From Dimorphilus gyrociliatus (Eukaryota > Annelida > Polychaeta > Dinophilidae), in assembly GCA_904063045.1 (NCBI GenBank), contig CAJFCJ010000011.1:186001-250000 (forward strand): a stretch of DNA of 64,000 nucleotides, written 5' to 3'. A program made the position numbers and the translations under genes. Shown here piece after piece: positions 1 to 10,964 of this stretch (position 1 is its first letter; each line of letters begins with the position of its first letter). The notes below the pieces were generated by a model that did no database searches, was not told where the DNA came from, and was given only the letters and a program-made list of their open reading frames with translations.

Positions 1-421
1 TTTTTAATCATTTAAGCATTATTGTCATTATTATTATTAAAATGGTAATGTAAGAGTGGTAATATTTATCGTTATTATTACATTATTACTGTCAAACGTC
101 TTTACAACGCTATGCAAAGTTTTAAATGTTAACACTTTTCTAGTTTTTTTTTTCTTTTCCTTATTTTTTACGATTAATACAGAAATACATTAACTTCTTC
201 TTATCTATAAGTTTCAAATAAATACTTTCAGACGTGTCTAAAACGCTAATTGTCGGAAGAGAGAGAAAAGAGTCAGCTGTGAAGACTTTCCATCATTCTC
301 CAAAAACTTTTCAAAGGTTCCATACTATGAGGAAAGATAGACAGAGAGACAGAGAAATATAGTTATTAACTATATATAAATTAACTTATAAAGAGAAAGT
401 TTAAGTGTAGCGATACATATG

Positions 422-461
<40 letters not shown>

Positions 462-545
462 TAGAGAGAAAGAGAGATAGAGAAAAGAGAAAATGTAGAA
501 TTTAGAGTTCCATTGTCTTCTCATCACGTGCAGATAAAAGAAAAT
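1..545. other. Intergenic / 3' flank of the basigin gene
   Basis: AT-rich sequence downstream of the minus-strand basigin-family gene, with an (AG)n microsatellite at 429-454 followed by degenerate GA-rich sequence to about 490. No open frame or RNA gene could be supported; part of it is presumably the 3' UTR of the neighbouring gene. Confidence 0.5.
429..454. repeat. (AG)n microsatellite
   Basis: Thirteen uninterrupted AG units, continuing into imperfect GA-rich sequence up to about 490. Confidence 0.95.
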
Positions 546-3064
546 TTACAATTTTCTCTGCCTTAATTGGCTATTGTCGTTCGAATTCGTTAATCTACGC
601 TCATCTTCATTTTCACTAACACCCTCTGGACTATTCTTCTTCTTAGACCTTTCATATAAAAATATTATGGAGCATAACAAAAACACTTCGGCGCATATTC
701 CTAGGAAGGGCCACAGAGCTGCCAATCTATCTTTAACTCTTACTGTTATGGTTGCGTTGTGAAGGCCGTGAGTGTTTGACGCTACGCATAGATACCCTCC
801 TTTGTCATCAAAATCTACGTTCTTTATAGTAAGGGTTGCGTTTTCTGAAACATTATAGGATGATAGCATGATCCTATCGTCCGATTTGTCAATTTTAATG
901 CCCTTAGGGGTAACCCAGTAAATTTCACTAGGGGGAGGATAGCCGTAAATTTCGCACTGCAGAGTTAAAACATCACCTTGTACAAGATTTATAGACCGGT
1001 CATTTTCGAATTGAACATACGGATGCGCTGAAAAGGCCAAAGATATTAATGAATTGAATTCGTAGTGTTTGAAAAACAACGGAGGAAGATAATAAAAAAA
1101 ATGCTTACATTCGATTTTGATCGTATCTTGGAAAATGCCTGAATCAATCTTGATTAGGCAACTAAAATTTCCGGAATCTCTTCGAATGTTTGGTTTTTTT
1201 ATTGTTAAAGATGAGATATTATTGTAAATCTTGATATCATAGAAATGCTTCCTATCATATTCGTCTATTTCTTCTCCATTTCTACGCCATTCTAAATCGC
1301 TGGCCTTAGCCGCCGAAACATCTCCAATAGAGCAATTAAAAACGAGGCTTTTTTCTTTCTCCATCAATGGAATTTGATAGTTACTTTGTATATCCACTGT
1401 TTCGGAAAAAATCAATGAGAATTTCATTTAAAAGAAAAGCTCATGAAAAGAGGTTTTATTCTTTTTAAAAAAAAAAAGAAGGGGGGGGGGAATTCGATTC
1501 TGTAGAATAGTAATGATAGGACAACATCGAGAAAGACATTTGAGGAATTTCCTTTTTTTTCATCCTTCTTTTCTCAATAGATCGTTTTTCCTATGCCATT
1601 TTAGTTCTTTTCTTCCTTTCTACTCCTTATATTTTATTCCTTCCGCCCTTCGTCGCAATCGTCGCAACCGGATGTAGATTTTCCCCTCCCACGTTGAAAA
1701 ATAACGGAAAAAAAGCACAACGGAAAGATATGATAACACAAGAGGAATATGATGGAATATCCAGCTGATAAGGGAAATAGCGATAAACGACAAAAAAAAG
1801 ACTTACTTGTATAAACATAGATGAGTTTCGAAATTCTAATATTCTTGAACTCCTTTGACTGGCATTCGAGGTAGTATGTTCTGTCAACGTTCACATGCGT
1901 CAGTTCTCCTATCACACTATTACTGATTTTCTTTTGAGTAACTTCAAAACCAGTTTTTGGAGTGACATGAACAACTTCATCGTCTACAAGCCATTCAAGG
2001 GAGTATTCCTTGACAGTGCTATAGGACGGTGTTTTCAAATTGCAGCTTATAGTAAAACTGTCCCCCTTCTTAATATATATGGGACTTATGGTTTTATAAG
2101 GACCTTCCCATTGAAGATTCTTCTGCTCGATCTCTATTCCTAGATAAATATCCAATTGGATTTTACTCCTTCAGTTAACAAATTTAAAGAAAAAGAGAGG
2201 AATCTTTTTTGTCATTTTCTATCCGCTTTATAGCACAAGTCATAGCTTAACCCAGGTCTAGTAATCTGGCCCTCTATCGATATTTCTAAATTAAATTTAT
2301 TCCGCTGGTTTCCTCTCTCCTTCAGTATAATGGCGTGGGGGGGGGGGGGTGGAGGTTTATATGTGCAAACAATTAAAAGAAATTCATTCACATAGTTTTC
2401 TAATTAATTACGAAAAGAGACTATCGAAAATACTGAGAGCATACTGCAAAACAATCAACTATTTGCCTCGGGAAAGGAATGATCACAATAAAAAGAAAAA
2501 GGGGAAAAAATCTCTCCCCTTTTCCAAAACTAATAATACTATAACAGTGCATATTTGAATGAATGAATGAATATATATATATATATATATATATTAGTAT
2601 ATATCTATATATATATATATATATATGTTTCATTGTAAATGGCAATAAACAAAGAGGAAAAATTAAAAAAACTCAAGTATCATTTAAAGGGTTACAGCAT
2701 TCAATTCATGACGGATCAATAGTAAAAATATATACATTTTTTATATTTAAATAGATGTACGCAACATGAAAGAAAGGAAAAAAGAAATTTAACGATTATA
2801 CGAAATTATCGTGTAACTAATTAACAACAGTCTTATGTGCGTCTATTCCGATTTTCTATGGGAAATCGGAAAGATATCGATTTTTTTTTAAAAAAAAAAA
2901 TAAAAAATTATCAACCAACTTAGAGATTGTACAAGATAATCTTAAGCTACAGTCTATTCATCTAAAAATGATGGATTAATGATAGGTCACTTACCCTGAT
3001 TCGTACTTACAACATTAATCGTGGTTAAAATGATATAGAATATGGCAATGTTTAATGCAGGCAT
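546..3064 (-). CDS. BSG: Basigin/neuroplastin-family immunoglobulin membrane protein
   Basis: Single-pass adhesion/chaperone glycoprotein; the family escorts monocarboxylate transporters to the cell surface. Exons on the minus strand: 2995-3064, 1807-2139, 1109-1396, 546-1027 (390 aa; every intron interrupts a codon after its first base). The 23-residue first exon is a signal peptide, followed by three Ig-like domains, one per exon (about 30-130, 135-228, 236-325), each with the paired cysteines and the tryptophan expected of the fold. The transmembrane segment (about 332-356) contains [13 protein letters not shown], including the intramembrane glutamate diagnostic of basigin and neuroplastin, and the cytoplasmic tail ends LRQRKL, close to the family ending. 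Basigin and neuroplastin cannot be separated from this alone. Intron 1 is long (855 bases) and carries homopolymer and TA repeats. Start ATG chosen because it opens the signal peptide. Confidence 0.88.
1481..1490. repeat. G10 homopolymer
   Basis: Ten consecutive G after an A-rich tract, inside the third intron of the basigin-family gene. Homopolymer length may be unreliable in an assembly. Confidence 0.9.
2337..2349. repeat. G13 homopolymer
   Basis: Thirteen consecutive G within intron 1 of the basigin-family gene. It reads as a C-tract in the sense direction of that gene. A G-run of this length stands out in AT-rich DNA and may have sequencing length error. Confidence 0.9.
2571..2626. repeat. 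Imperfect (TA)n microsatellite
   Basis: Two TA arrays separated by ATTAGTATATATC, preceded by four GAAT units, inside intron 1 of the basigin-family gene. The apparent tyrosine/isoleucine-rich open frames over it are products of the repeat. Confidence 0.9.
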
Positions 3065-5807
3065 TTTTCCTTGTTCAGGTTAATCTCTCTGTATTCTAGC
3101 CTAGGCCAATCTCACTCAGAATATGACGGCCTCTTCTGCCTCTCATTGATAAATTTCAGATGATTTTGGTGATTTCCAGTTCCTGTTTTAAGGCGTCATC
3201 TATCGTTCCTTGGAATGGAATATTTCGTTAGTGATGGCGGCAATCTTTAACATTAAAATAATATTCCCTAGAAGCAAGTCAATGTCAATAGTCCATAAAC
3301 AATTGGAAACATTTATCATTTCTTTTCATTTGAACTCGTTAAATAATAATGTTATTGGCATTATATGATAAAAACATCATAAATAATTCATAAAATATTT
3401 ACCAGTTTTCTACTCGAGGAAAAATTTATTAACTGGAATAATTTGTTCGAAAAGAGACAAGGTGAAAGTCAATGGAAGGAGAACGATCAAAACCAACAAG
3501 GAGGTTAATGAATCGAGTTCATTGATAATAGAGAGAGCCTATCTAAAAATTCCAAAAGAAAATCCTAATATCTTTTAACAATGAACGTCCTAAATATATG
3601 ACACATCCTAAGACCTGAAAATTTTATTTCCCTAATATTATATATAAAAAAAAACATGGATATTCATGACCCAATAAATAAATTCATATTTAAATATATG
3701 TTTATTAATAAACATGTATAAAGAGTATAAATAGCTTATGTACATATACTGTATATATATATATATACGTGTATGAACAAATATAGAGAATAGATTTATA
3801 CATATAGAATGTATATATATACATGTTTATAACAAACAAATATCAATGTAAACTTTTCTATGTATTATACATACTATAATATAAAGGTTTCAAATGTTTA
3901 TGAATCTCGCCAAAGGCCATACGTATAATGCTAATTAATCTATATTAATTAGGAGAATATATATATAAAACTCCTCCTATGGCGTTCATTCATTTTATAG
4001 AAAAAATTCGATTCACAACGGAAGCGATCAACAAAAGACTGATTTTTAAGTAAGAGAATAGAAATCCAGTAGCAGTTGCCTTAGCATCTATTATTAGCTA
4101 ATTTCCCTGAAGATCCGTGAAACAGAGCTAATACTTTCTTAATTTTGTCATCATTAGTTATCTTTAACGAAATGAAAATGAAAATTAACGTCTACAAGTT
4201 CCTTGACCTTTTACAGCGATCAAATTGATTTGTGATAGAACGTTCGCCAAGTTATTCCTTATAATCGAACGTTTCTATTGGCTGTACAAACATATCTTTG
4301 ATACTGACTAGATGTCGAAAATTCTCAAATCATTTCAGAATTCTTTGTATCGTGTAATGTAAATTTACAAAAGAAAACCTATCTTTTCAGTATTCGCTCT
4401 CTTTTAGTTTTTCTGTTGGAGGGAAAAAAGAAATCGAACTGTTTACTCCCGTCAACATTGGGAAAACATGATAAAATGATCGTCAAATTCACCGTTCAAT
4501 ATATGCTTTTGAAATAAACAGGGAATTTCCTCTCTCTCTTTTTCCAGTTGGAATATATACCGTTCCATTCATCGAACGTTTTTTTTAAATGTTTTTTCTT
4601 ATTGTAATAAAAAAAAATTCCTAGAACATTTTTACTTTATTAAAAAGAATTGATGCTTTTATATAAAAGCCCTACTTTTCTTCTTTTGCATCAAACCCCT
4701 TTCTAAACCAAAAGAAATATCTTCATTTTGGAATAATAAAGCTATTATTAGTACGAGAACAAGTACACTTCCCTCGCTATCTAAACGAATAAATTAAAGA
4801 AACAATTATAAATTTGTCACATTGCCAATTCTAAACTAATTACCGACCTAAAAAAAAAGATCTCCTTATTTAGCACATGTTAGAGTTGTTGATGCATGCA
4901 CGAACGAACATTCGAACGTTCTAAGGTAAGAATTATCGAATTCCAATTTGTAAAGCAGTCAAAGCTGAATTTCTTTTATTATTTATTATCTTTTAACATT
5001 TATTGACAGTATTCCAATACTTAACAAAAATTAATTATAATATAATATTTCAATATTCTTTATAGAAATAAGAACATCTAATTACTTTCTTAAATCCAAA
5101 TAGTATAAAAGTGATCAAAATTTAATAAACTCTTATTATTCTCTTTCTTTCATTAACCTATTTATAAACGAAAGGAAATATATTTTCTTTGAATAAAGAA
5201 ATATAAAAACGCTAAATGAAGATAAAAAACATGGAGGATAGGTCTAAAATAAATCTTCTATGCAATCAATTTGAAAACAACAGATTGTTTTTTTTTTCTA
5301 TAAATAACAATGAGTCTAGTGTCAAAAGGAAAAAGGATAGAAAAATACACTTTTTTCGAATATCCGATTACGATGAAGTTGTTTCTGGTTCAAAAGAGAT
5401 GAGGAAAGGGTCGATAGAAATTCAATTGTCGATCAAACGATATTAAATCGAAAACCAATTTGAGTAATATTGCGAAATTGTTCTATCTCATCTTAAGGGT
5501 TATAAAATTCCTTTAGACTTTTAGTTGACGGGGAAATTCTATCAATATATTTTACTTCTCTTTCATTTATTCAAAACAAATCTCAAAATGATCAAATAAC
5601 AGTCTTATTTAAAAGAAATTAGTTATTAAAATAAGAAAACTATTGTTTAAAGTTATCAATCTACTTAGGTATAATTATCTTCTCAGTGCAATTAACAAAT
5701 AGATTACTTGCTTCTTTACATACTGAATGAAATTTAAGAATACGTAAAACATTCTCTTAATACTATTTGTTTACCTGGTAGGAAAAAAGAAGAGTATTTT
5801 CATCAAA
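3065..5807. other. Divergent intergenic region, basigin gene / ACL4-like gene
   Basis: A 2.7 kb gap between two divergently transcribed genes, one of the largest gaps in the window. It is AT-rich with short TA runs near 3745-3770 and 3810-3825. No conserved coding segment was seen; a 76-codon frame at 5216-5446 has low-complexity composition and no recognisable family. Regulatory elements for both genes presumably lie here, but none can be named. Confidence 0.5.
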
Positions 5808-7550
5808 ATGAAACCTTCTCTTAGCAAAGCTCAAAGTAAAAAGAATAAACTTAGGAATAAAAAGAAACAAAAAACTGGTATTTCTATTCTACTATTTGTC
5901 TAAATTTAAATTGAGCCGCTTTTTATGAAACATTGACCGATAATAAGTGAACTACGGTTTATAGCCCACGTGTTATCTTTGTTGCAGGTAATTCACGAAA
6001 AGCAGAATCTCGTTCTATTGACAAATTGATTCAACATGTAAGTGGGATATTTTATTAGTGAGAAAAAGTCTCCTAAGACTTATTTCACTTTATATTTCGC
6101 AATAACTAATCCGTAAACAACCAATAACTTTGGTCACGCAAACTGACGCCAGCTACATAATTAATAAAATTTAGGGTTAATAAGATTTTCACGATATTCT
6201 ATATTTTATAGGCGGAGGAGCTTATGGATCGATTTGAATTCGATGCTGCAAAACAATTTGTTGATAGAGCTTTGGTTCAAGAGCCCGAAAACGAGAGAGC
6301 CTTGACACTTGCTGGTATTATTTGCTTAGAAACTAACGACTTTGATGGAGCCAGAGAGGTTTCCTTTTAATCCTATTAAACTTAAATTTGACAATAAATT
6401 ATTTAAAACAAAATTTAATAGAATTTTCAACAAGCCATTGAGATCAGCCCTGACGAGGGTCATTCCAAATATATGTATAATGGCCAACTTTTAACGGGAA
6501 TGGATGCTGTAAATTGTTTTCAAAAGGGATGTGAAATAATGGAGAAAAAAATTGATGAACAAAAGAATGAAGCCTGCGAAGCGGAAATTTCAGAAATGGA
6601 TTTATCTAGTGGCTTTTGTTCAATTGCTGAAATTTATATGACGGATGAATGGTATATCAGACTCTAACAAAGCTTTACTCAATTGATTTAAATGTTTATT
6701 TAAATTCTAGTATGTCGGATGAAGCTGAAAAGGCATGTGAAGAGGCAATTAACAAAGCCATAGAGATTTGTAATGAAAACGCTGATGCTCATGCCTTATT
6801 GGCTAGTTTCAAGTTGTCTCAAAACGACCCTCAGGTAATTAGTTAAAGTTTGAAACTACATATACTTAATTCAGCACATTGTCTTTTCGCTCAGTCTGCT
6901 CGCCAAAGTATCGAAAAAAGTGTATCCATATGGTTACCTAGTTATAAAAATGTAATGGAAAATGACTCCATGGAAGATCCACTTGAAGTATTTATTGCTA
7001 TTCTTTAACAAAATATTTCTTTGATAACTTAAATTTATGTGTATGCATATTTGCTTTTATATAGCCCTGCCCTGTTCCGTACAATGCTCGAGTCAATTCT
7101 GCAAAACTTCTAATTGAAGTAGAACAATACGAAGTAAAAAAAAATCATATTAACTAATCTTTAATCGTTCTTAATCGTCTATGCTTTTGTTTAGATGGCT
7201 GTTGAAATTTTAGATTTGTTATTGGAAGAAGAAGAAAATGTTGTTGAAGTTTGGTATTTGTTAGGCTGGCTATATAAATTAAAGGGTGCTGGATTTGAAA
7301 AAAATGCCAAATTTTATTTAGAAAATACACAAAAGGTCGCAAAAAGTGTTCAATACGAAGACAAAGCTGTCCTTGAACACGTTAAAAATATGATTGCCGA
7401 ATTGGGAGAATGTAAGTTAATTGCGTCGTTTGTATACTAAAATAAATTTTTATCATATTTTCAGTAAGCGAAAGTGAATCAGAAGGCGAAGAGAACGAAA
7501 ATGCCTCAGAAAACGAAGACGAGAGTGAGAGTCCTATGCAAATTAGCTAG
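5808..7550 (+). CDS. ACL4: TPR protein, probable assembly chaperone of ribosomal protein L4
   Basis: Expected to act in the nucleus as the dedicated chaperone that shields newly made ribosomal protein uL4 before 60S assembly. Exons: 5808-5877, 5988-6037, 6212-6358, 6422-6651, 6711-6834, 6895-6987, 7065-7133, 7195-7411, 7465-7550 (361 aa, all phases close). The N-terminus is strongly basic (lysine-rich first 25 residues, a likely nuclear signal). TPR-type helix pairs follow from about residue 40 (motif FDAAKQFVDRALVQEPENE) to about 320, and the protein ends in an acidic Ser/Glu tail of about 30 residues, as in the yeast protein Acl4. The length is close to the family. Introns are 53-174 bases. 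It converges on PCBD with 240 bases between stop codons. Other TPR proteins share the fold, but the basic head, TPR body and acidic tail together favour this assignment. Confidence 0.83.
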
Positions 7551-7790
7551 AAAAAAAATTACTTTATTTGCTCCTAGCTATTGTTAAATTGAGAAATGTC
7601 AGAATATACTGAAAGTTATACGAAATCTATATAAAAATGTCTCTAGATTGTACATAAACATATTGAATGCGGCAAATTCAAGAACCTATTGTCTTATTAT
7701 GTTGTACCATAAGCCCAGTCTGTATTAAATTAACTATAGACAAGTACAGTTTTTGTCCTATTTTTGTCTTTTTAAAAAGCATTTTCAAGG

Positions 7791-8229
7791 TTACTTCAAA
7801 TTGTCGATGAATTTCGCTAATTTTACGTCACGGACCGATAAGCCAGAACAATCATGCGTTGAAAGAGTAATTTGCACTCGATTGTAGACGTTGAACCATT
7901 CTGGATGGTGATTCATTACTTCAGCTTTAAGGGCAACACGGGCCATAAAGCCAAAAGCCTTTTAATGCATAATCGATCATGATTAAAAGCAATTAATATC
8001 TAATAGAAACAAACCTCGTTGAAATTTTCAAATGTAAATTCTTTGTAAATGGCATCCCTATTTGCAACAGTAGTCCAACCCCTTGATTTTAATTCATCTA
8101 GGAATTGAGTTCGTTCGGAGCCTTCTAGTTTTGTTGGCGTCTGTCAAATATAGATTATACTTAAAAAGATACAAGAGACAGCTCTAAGCAATTTTCTACA
8201 ATCATGGAAAAGAAGATACTCACCTCCAT
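7791..8229 (-). CDS. PCBD1: Pterin-4-alpha-carbinolamine dehydratase
   Basis: Dehydrates 4a-hydroxy-tetrahydrobiopterin so the cofactor of aromatic amino acid hydroxylases can be recycled; in vertebrates it is also the HNF1 dimerisation cofactor. Exons on the minus strand: 8224-8229, 8015-8140, 7791-7958 (99 aa, against about 104 in vertebrates). The hallmark [10 protein letters not shown] sits at about residues 61-70, with [12 protein letters not shown] before it and STHDCSGLS after it; the paired histidines are the active-site residues of the family. Exon 1 carries only the ATG and one further codon before a GTGAGT donor, so the N-terminus is slightly shorter than usual; a longer alternative start was not found. 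It converges with the ACL4-like gene. Confidence 0.95.
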
Positions 8230-9661
8230 TATAATAAGAACAATATTTGTAAAAAAGGGAAAATTTTGTATGCTCCGAACGACAAATCAATGATTGATCT
8301 AGATATGTGATGTGGAAGATTGTAGGCTTATCCACTTTGCAATTGCGCCATCTATCGATAATTACAAACTACTGTAAATGACATTTATTTTCCCATTTAC
8401 GTAAATATTTCTGAATTTCAAGTGTTTTTCGAAACGTTTGTGAGAAATTCAATAGATAAAATTTCTATTAATAGTTTAAAATGAAAACTGATAATTGTTA
8501 TTGCCCTTTTTTACTCGTAGTAAGTTAATAGTTAAATCAAATTGTTACTTACAACTCTACCCATACGCATGGCACAGCTTGCGAAAGATCTTACAATTCT
8601 CATGCTAAATGTTGAAAATTGTTTTCAAGATATTTGGGGGGAAAAAAACAACTCTCAGTGGAGTATGGGAACTCAAATTCAAACCGGTTACCAACCTCCG
8701 ACGGGACTTAGTAAAACAGAGTTGTAACTTTGCACTAACAAATCTTAAAGTTTTTAAGGAGACAGTATTTGGAAATATGGAAATAAAGATAAGTCAGTTT
8801 TTTCGGTGCGACCAACTGCAAATATCTGAAAAGACCCTAATCAAATTAAGGGAAATATTCCAAAAAACTTGTGTGTTCAGGTATAGATGATGTTAAAATA
8901 ATGTAATTATGGAATTAGTTAAGTGGGGTTTTCTTTTTATGATGAATTGGTTGTAAAGTTAGCGGTCCTGCTGAAGTTGTAGAGGCGGATGAATCCTATT
9001 CGTTTAAAAGGAACGGTAATAAGTGAAGATACAAAAGAACAGGAGAATTGATATTAGGAGGAAAAGTTAGGAACTCTAATGATGTCTTTTTACTGCCTGT
9101 ACAAAAAAGGGAAGGCTGAAAAAAAAATTTAGGATGTTGAATGGGTCAAGGGCTAGGTATCAGTCACGTATCCTTTTCCTAATTTATTTATAGGGAAAAG
9201 TATGATGGGTAGTAAATACTTTTTTGCTCTTTTTTCAAAATAAAAAGACTATTTAAAGTCATTTTTTTGTTTTAAGTAAACATGTATAAAATATACATCA
9301 TTTATAAATTATTCATCTTCTTCTTGTCTAACATGTTTAGTTTTACGATATTTAATAACTTCATCTTCTAACAAGTAACATTATTACGAATTGTAAAGAG
9401 TCACACTAGAATATTCGTTGACATCTTAGCTTAAGCATTTTATTTAATATATTAGGAAAATTACGATTCACTTTTAGTAACTACCACCTGTGGTTGATAA
9501 CCGGTTCAATTTAAGTTCCTATACTCAAGTGTAGCCAAAAAAACTTTAATTATCGTCTGCTGTTATCTGCCAAAGTAAAAACATCCAATAGATGTCACTC
9601 TTCGCTGGAACTGACTTTCGTTGGGATTATTACTTTCGGATTACTCTAGCTAGTAAACACT
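8230..9661. other. Intergenic region with transposase remains
   Basis: This gap separates PCBD (-) from XRCC4 (+), which are divergent. Its middle third contains the decayed transposase annotated separately. Two overlapping open frames at 8542-8727 and 8609-8890 are explained by that relic or are chance. The last 450 bases before XRCC4 are AT-rich and presumably hold its promoter; nothing specific was recognised. Confidence 0.55.
8748..9119 (+). mobile_element. Degenerate Merlin/ISXO2-like DNA transposase relic
   Basis: Two conserved transposase blocks survive on the plus strand. Block 1 (about 8748-8880) reads VFGNMEIKISQFF and then ISEKTLIKLREIFQKTC, resembling the segments before the DDE domain in Merlin/ISXO2 transposases. 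Block 2 (8946-9119), in another frame, reads GPAEVVEADESY with the first catalytic aspartate in context, and then NDVFLLPVQKR. An in-frame TGA lies at 9024-9026 between the two halves of block 2 and another at 9117-9119, and the frame also changes between the blocks. The gene is therefore dead. Sequence for the remaining catalytic residues was not found further downstream. Terminal inverted repeats and a target duplication were not identified by eye, so the true ends are unknown. The family assignment rests on remembered motif similarity. Confidence 0.68.
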
Positions 9662-10878
9662 ATGGAGAGACCGGCTGAGTGTCTTATTTCTTTTAAAGAT
9701 AGTGATAAATCATTTTACCTGTATTCTAAATCAATGAAAGATGCTGGCTTCATGCTTATTATTTCTGATCTGAAAAAATCTTGGAAGAAAACAGGTATAA
9801 ATATATTTTCTTTTTCTAGTCAGTAAATCTTTTTAAATTCAACATTCCCATAACAGTTGAAGCTGATGAAATAGAGAAAATGAGAAAACAAACCACACTA
9901 TCAAAGCTTCAATACGAAATATCTCTTAACATGGCTTTAACATCATCAAATGATGAATATTTTATAGAATTCAATACGAAAAATGCAACATTAATAATCA
10001 GAAAGAAACTTATGGACGATGACATGAAGGTAAAGTAATGGACAAAGATGAGCTCTTAGTTATTAACATTATTTCTTTGTCTTAGATTCGCTTAGCCGAA
10101 GCAAAGCTTAAAGAAACTGATATAGAAGAATTTTCCCATGCTACTTGCAATTATGCTCTCGTTACGACTGCTACCTTAAAAGAAAAGATAAAAAGCTTGG
10201 AAAGAGAGAAGAAAAACGCTGAAAATAATAATGAAAAATTAACTGAAGTATTCTTTTAATAAAGATTTTGTAATGTTTCACAATTAAACAACATTTTACT
10301 GTATAAAAAAAGGTTCTTAAAGAGGCTACGGAAGCTAAGCTAAATCTGGAAAATGATCTTTATCAAAAGTTTCTTGCTGTTTTAAATGCAAAGAAAAGAA
10401 AGATAAGGGAATTGGAAGATGGACGTAAGTTGTTCTTATTATAAATTCTATTTATATTACACTGCACAAATACTCTTAGTGGGTGAAAGCTCTTCGATTT
10501 CAAATAAAGACAGTAATAAGGACGAAAGAGCTACAGAAGAAGATGACATTCCAACAGAAGATGAATCAACAGTAAAAGAAGATACCCCTAAAAAAGCGTA
10601 AGAAAATCAGATAAACTTAAAGAAATTATTATGATTTCAACAAGATTAATATAAAATTTGCAGAAAAGTTGTCACTAGAAATAGAAAAATCAAGAAGAAG
10701 GATACAAAGGAACTTTCTGTTACTCCTAGTATAAAGAAAACAAGAACTCCGTCCCTGAGAAGGTCAAAACCCGTCTTACGTTTTATTCCTTCTAAAGCTT
10801 AACAAAATCTATTTTAACAGGTCTCTTAGGTCCAAATCGTCGTCCCAGAATGAAGAGGATCTTATAAACGATATGTGA
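9662..10878 (+). CDS. XRCC4: DNA repair protein XRCC4
   Basis: Scaffold of DNA ligase IV in non-homologous end joining; forms homodimers and filaments with XLF in the nucleus. Exons: 9662-9794, 9857-10029, 10086-10247, 10313-10424, 10480-10597, 10664-10762, 10821-10878 (284 aa, against about 336 in human). Residues 1-115 form the globular head; about 118-195 form the coiled coil, whose NDLYQKFLAVLNAKKRKIR stretch (about 169-187) matches the ligase IV binding part of XRCC4. The tail is acidic, then basic (KKKD, RRSLRS), and ends EEDLINDM, resembling the conserved XRCC4 ending EDLFDEI. Reaching that ending requires removal of a 58-base last intron with a weak GTCAAA donor; reading through it gives a different tail stopping at 10800-10802. 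Convergent with MGME1, 86 bases apart. Confidence 0.9.
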
Positions 10879-10964
10879 TATATTCTTTTAACCTTTTACA
10901 AAAATAAGTTTGTAGTTGATATTTAAAGTTGATATATTGTTTTATTTTTCTTTTAAAAATTGAA

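Noticed and set aside
2563-2754. Tyr/Ile-rich open frames on both strands
   Set aside because: Produced entirely by the TA microsatellite inside an intron.
5216-5446. 76-codon plus-strand frame upstream of the ACL4-like gene
   Set aside because: Low complexity, no family resemblance, no splice-site support.
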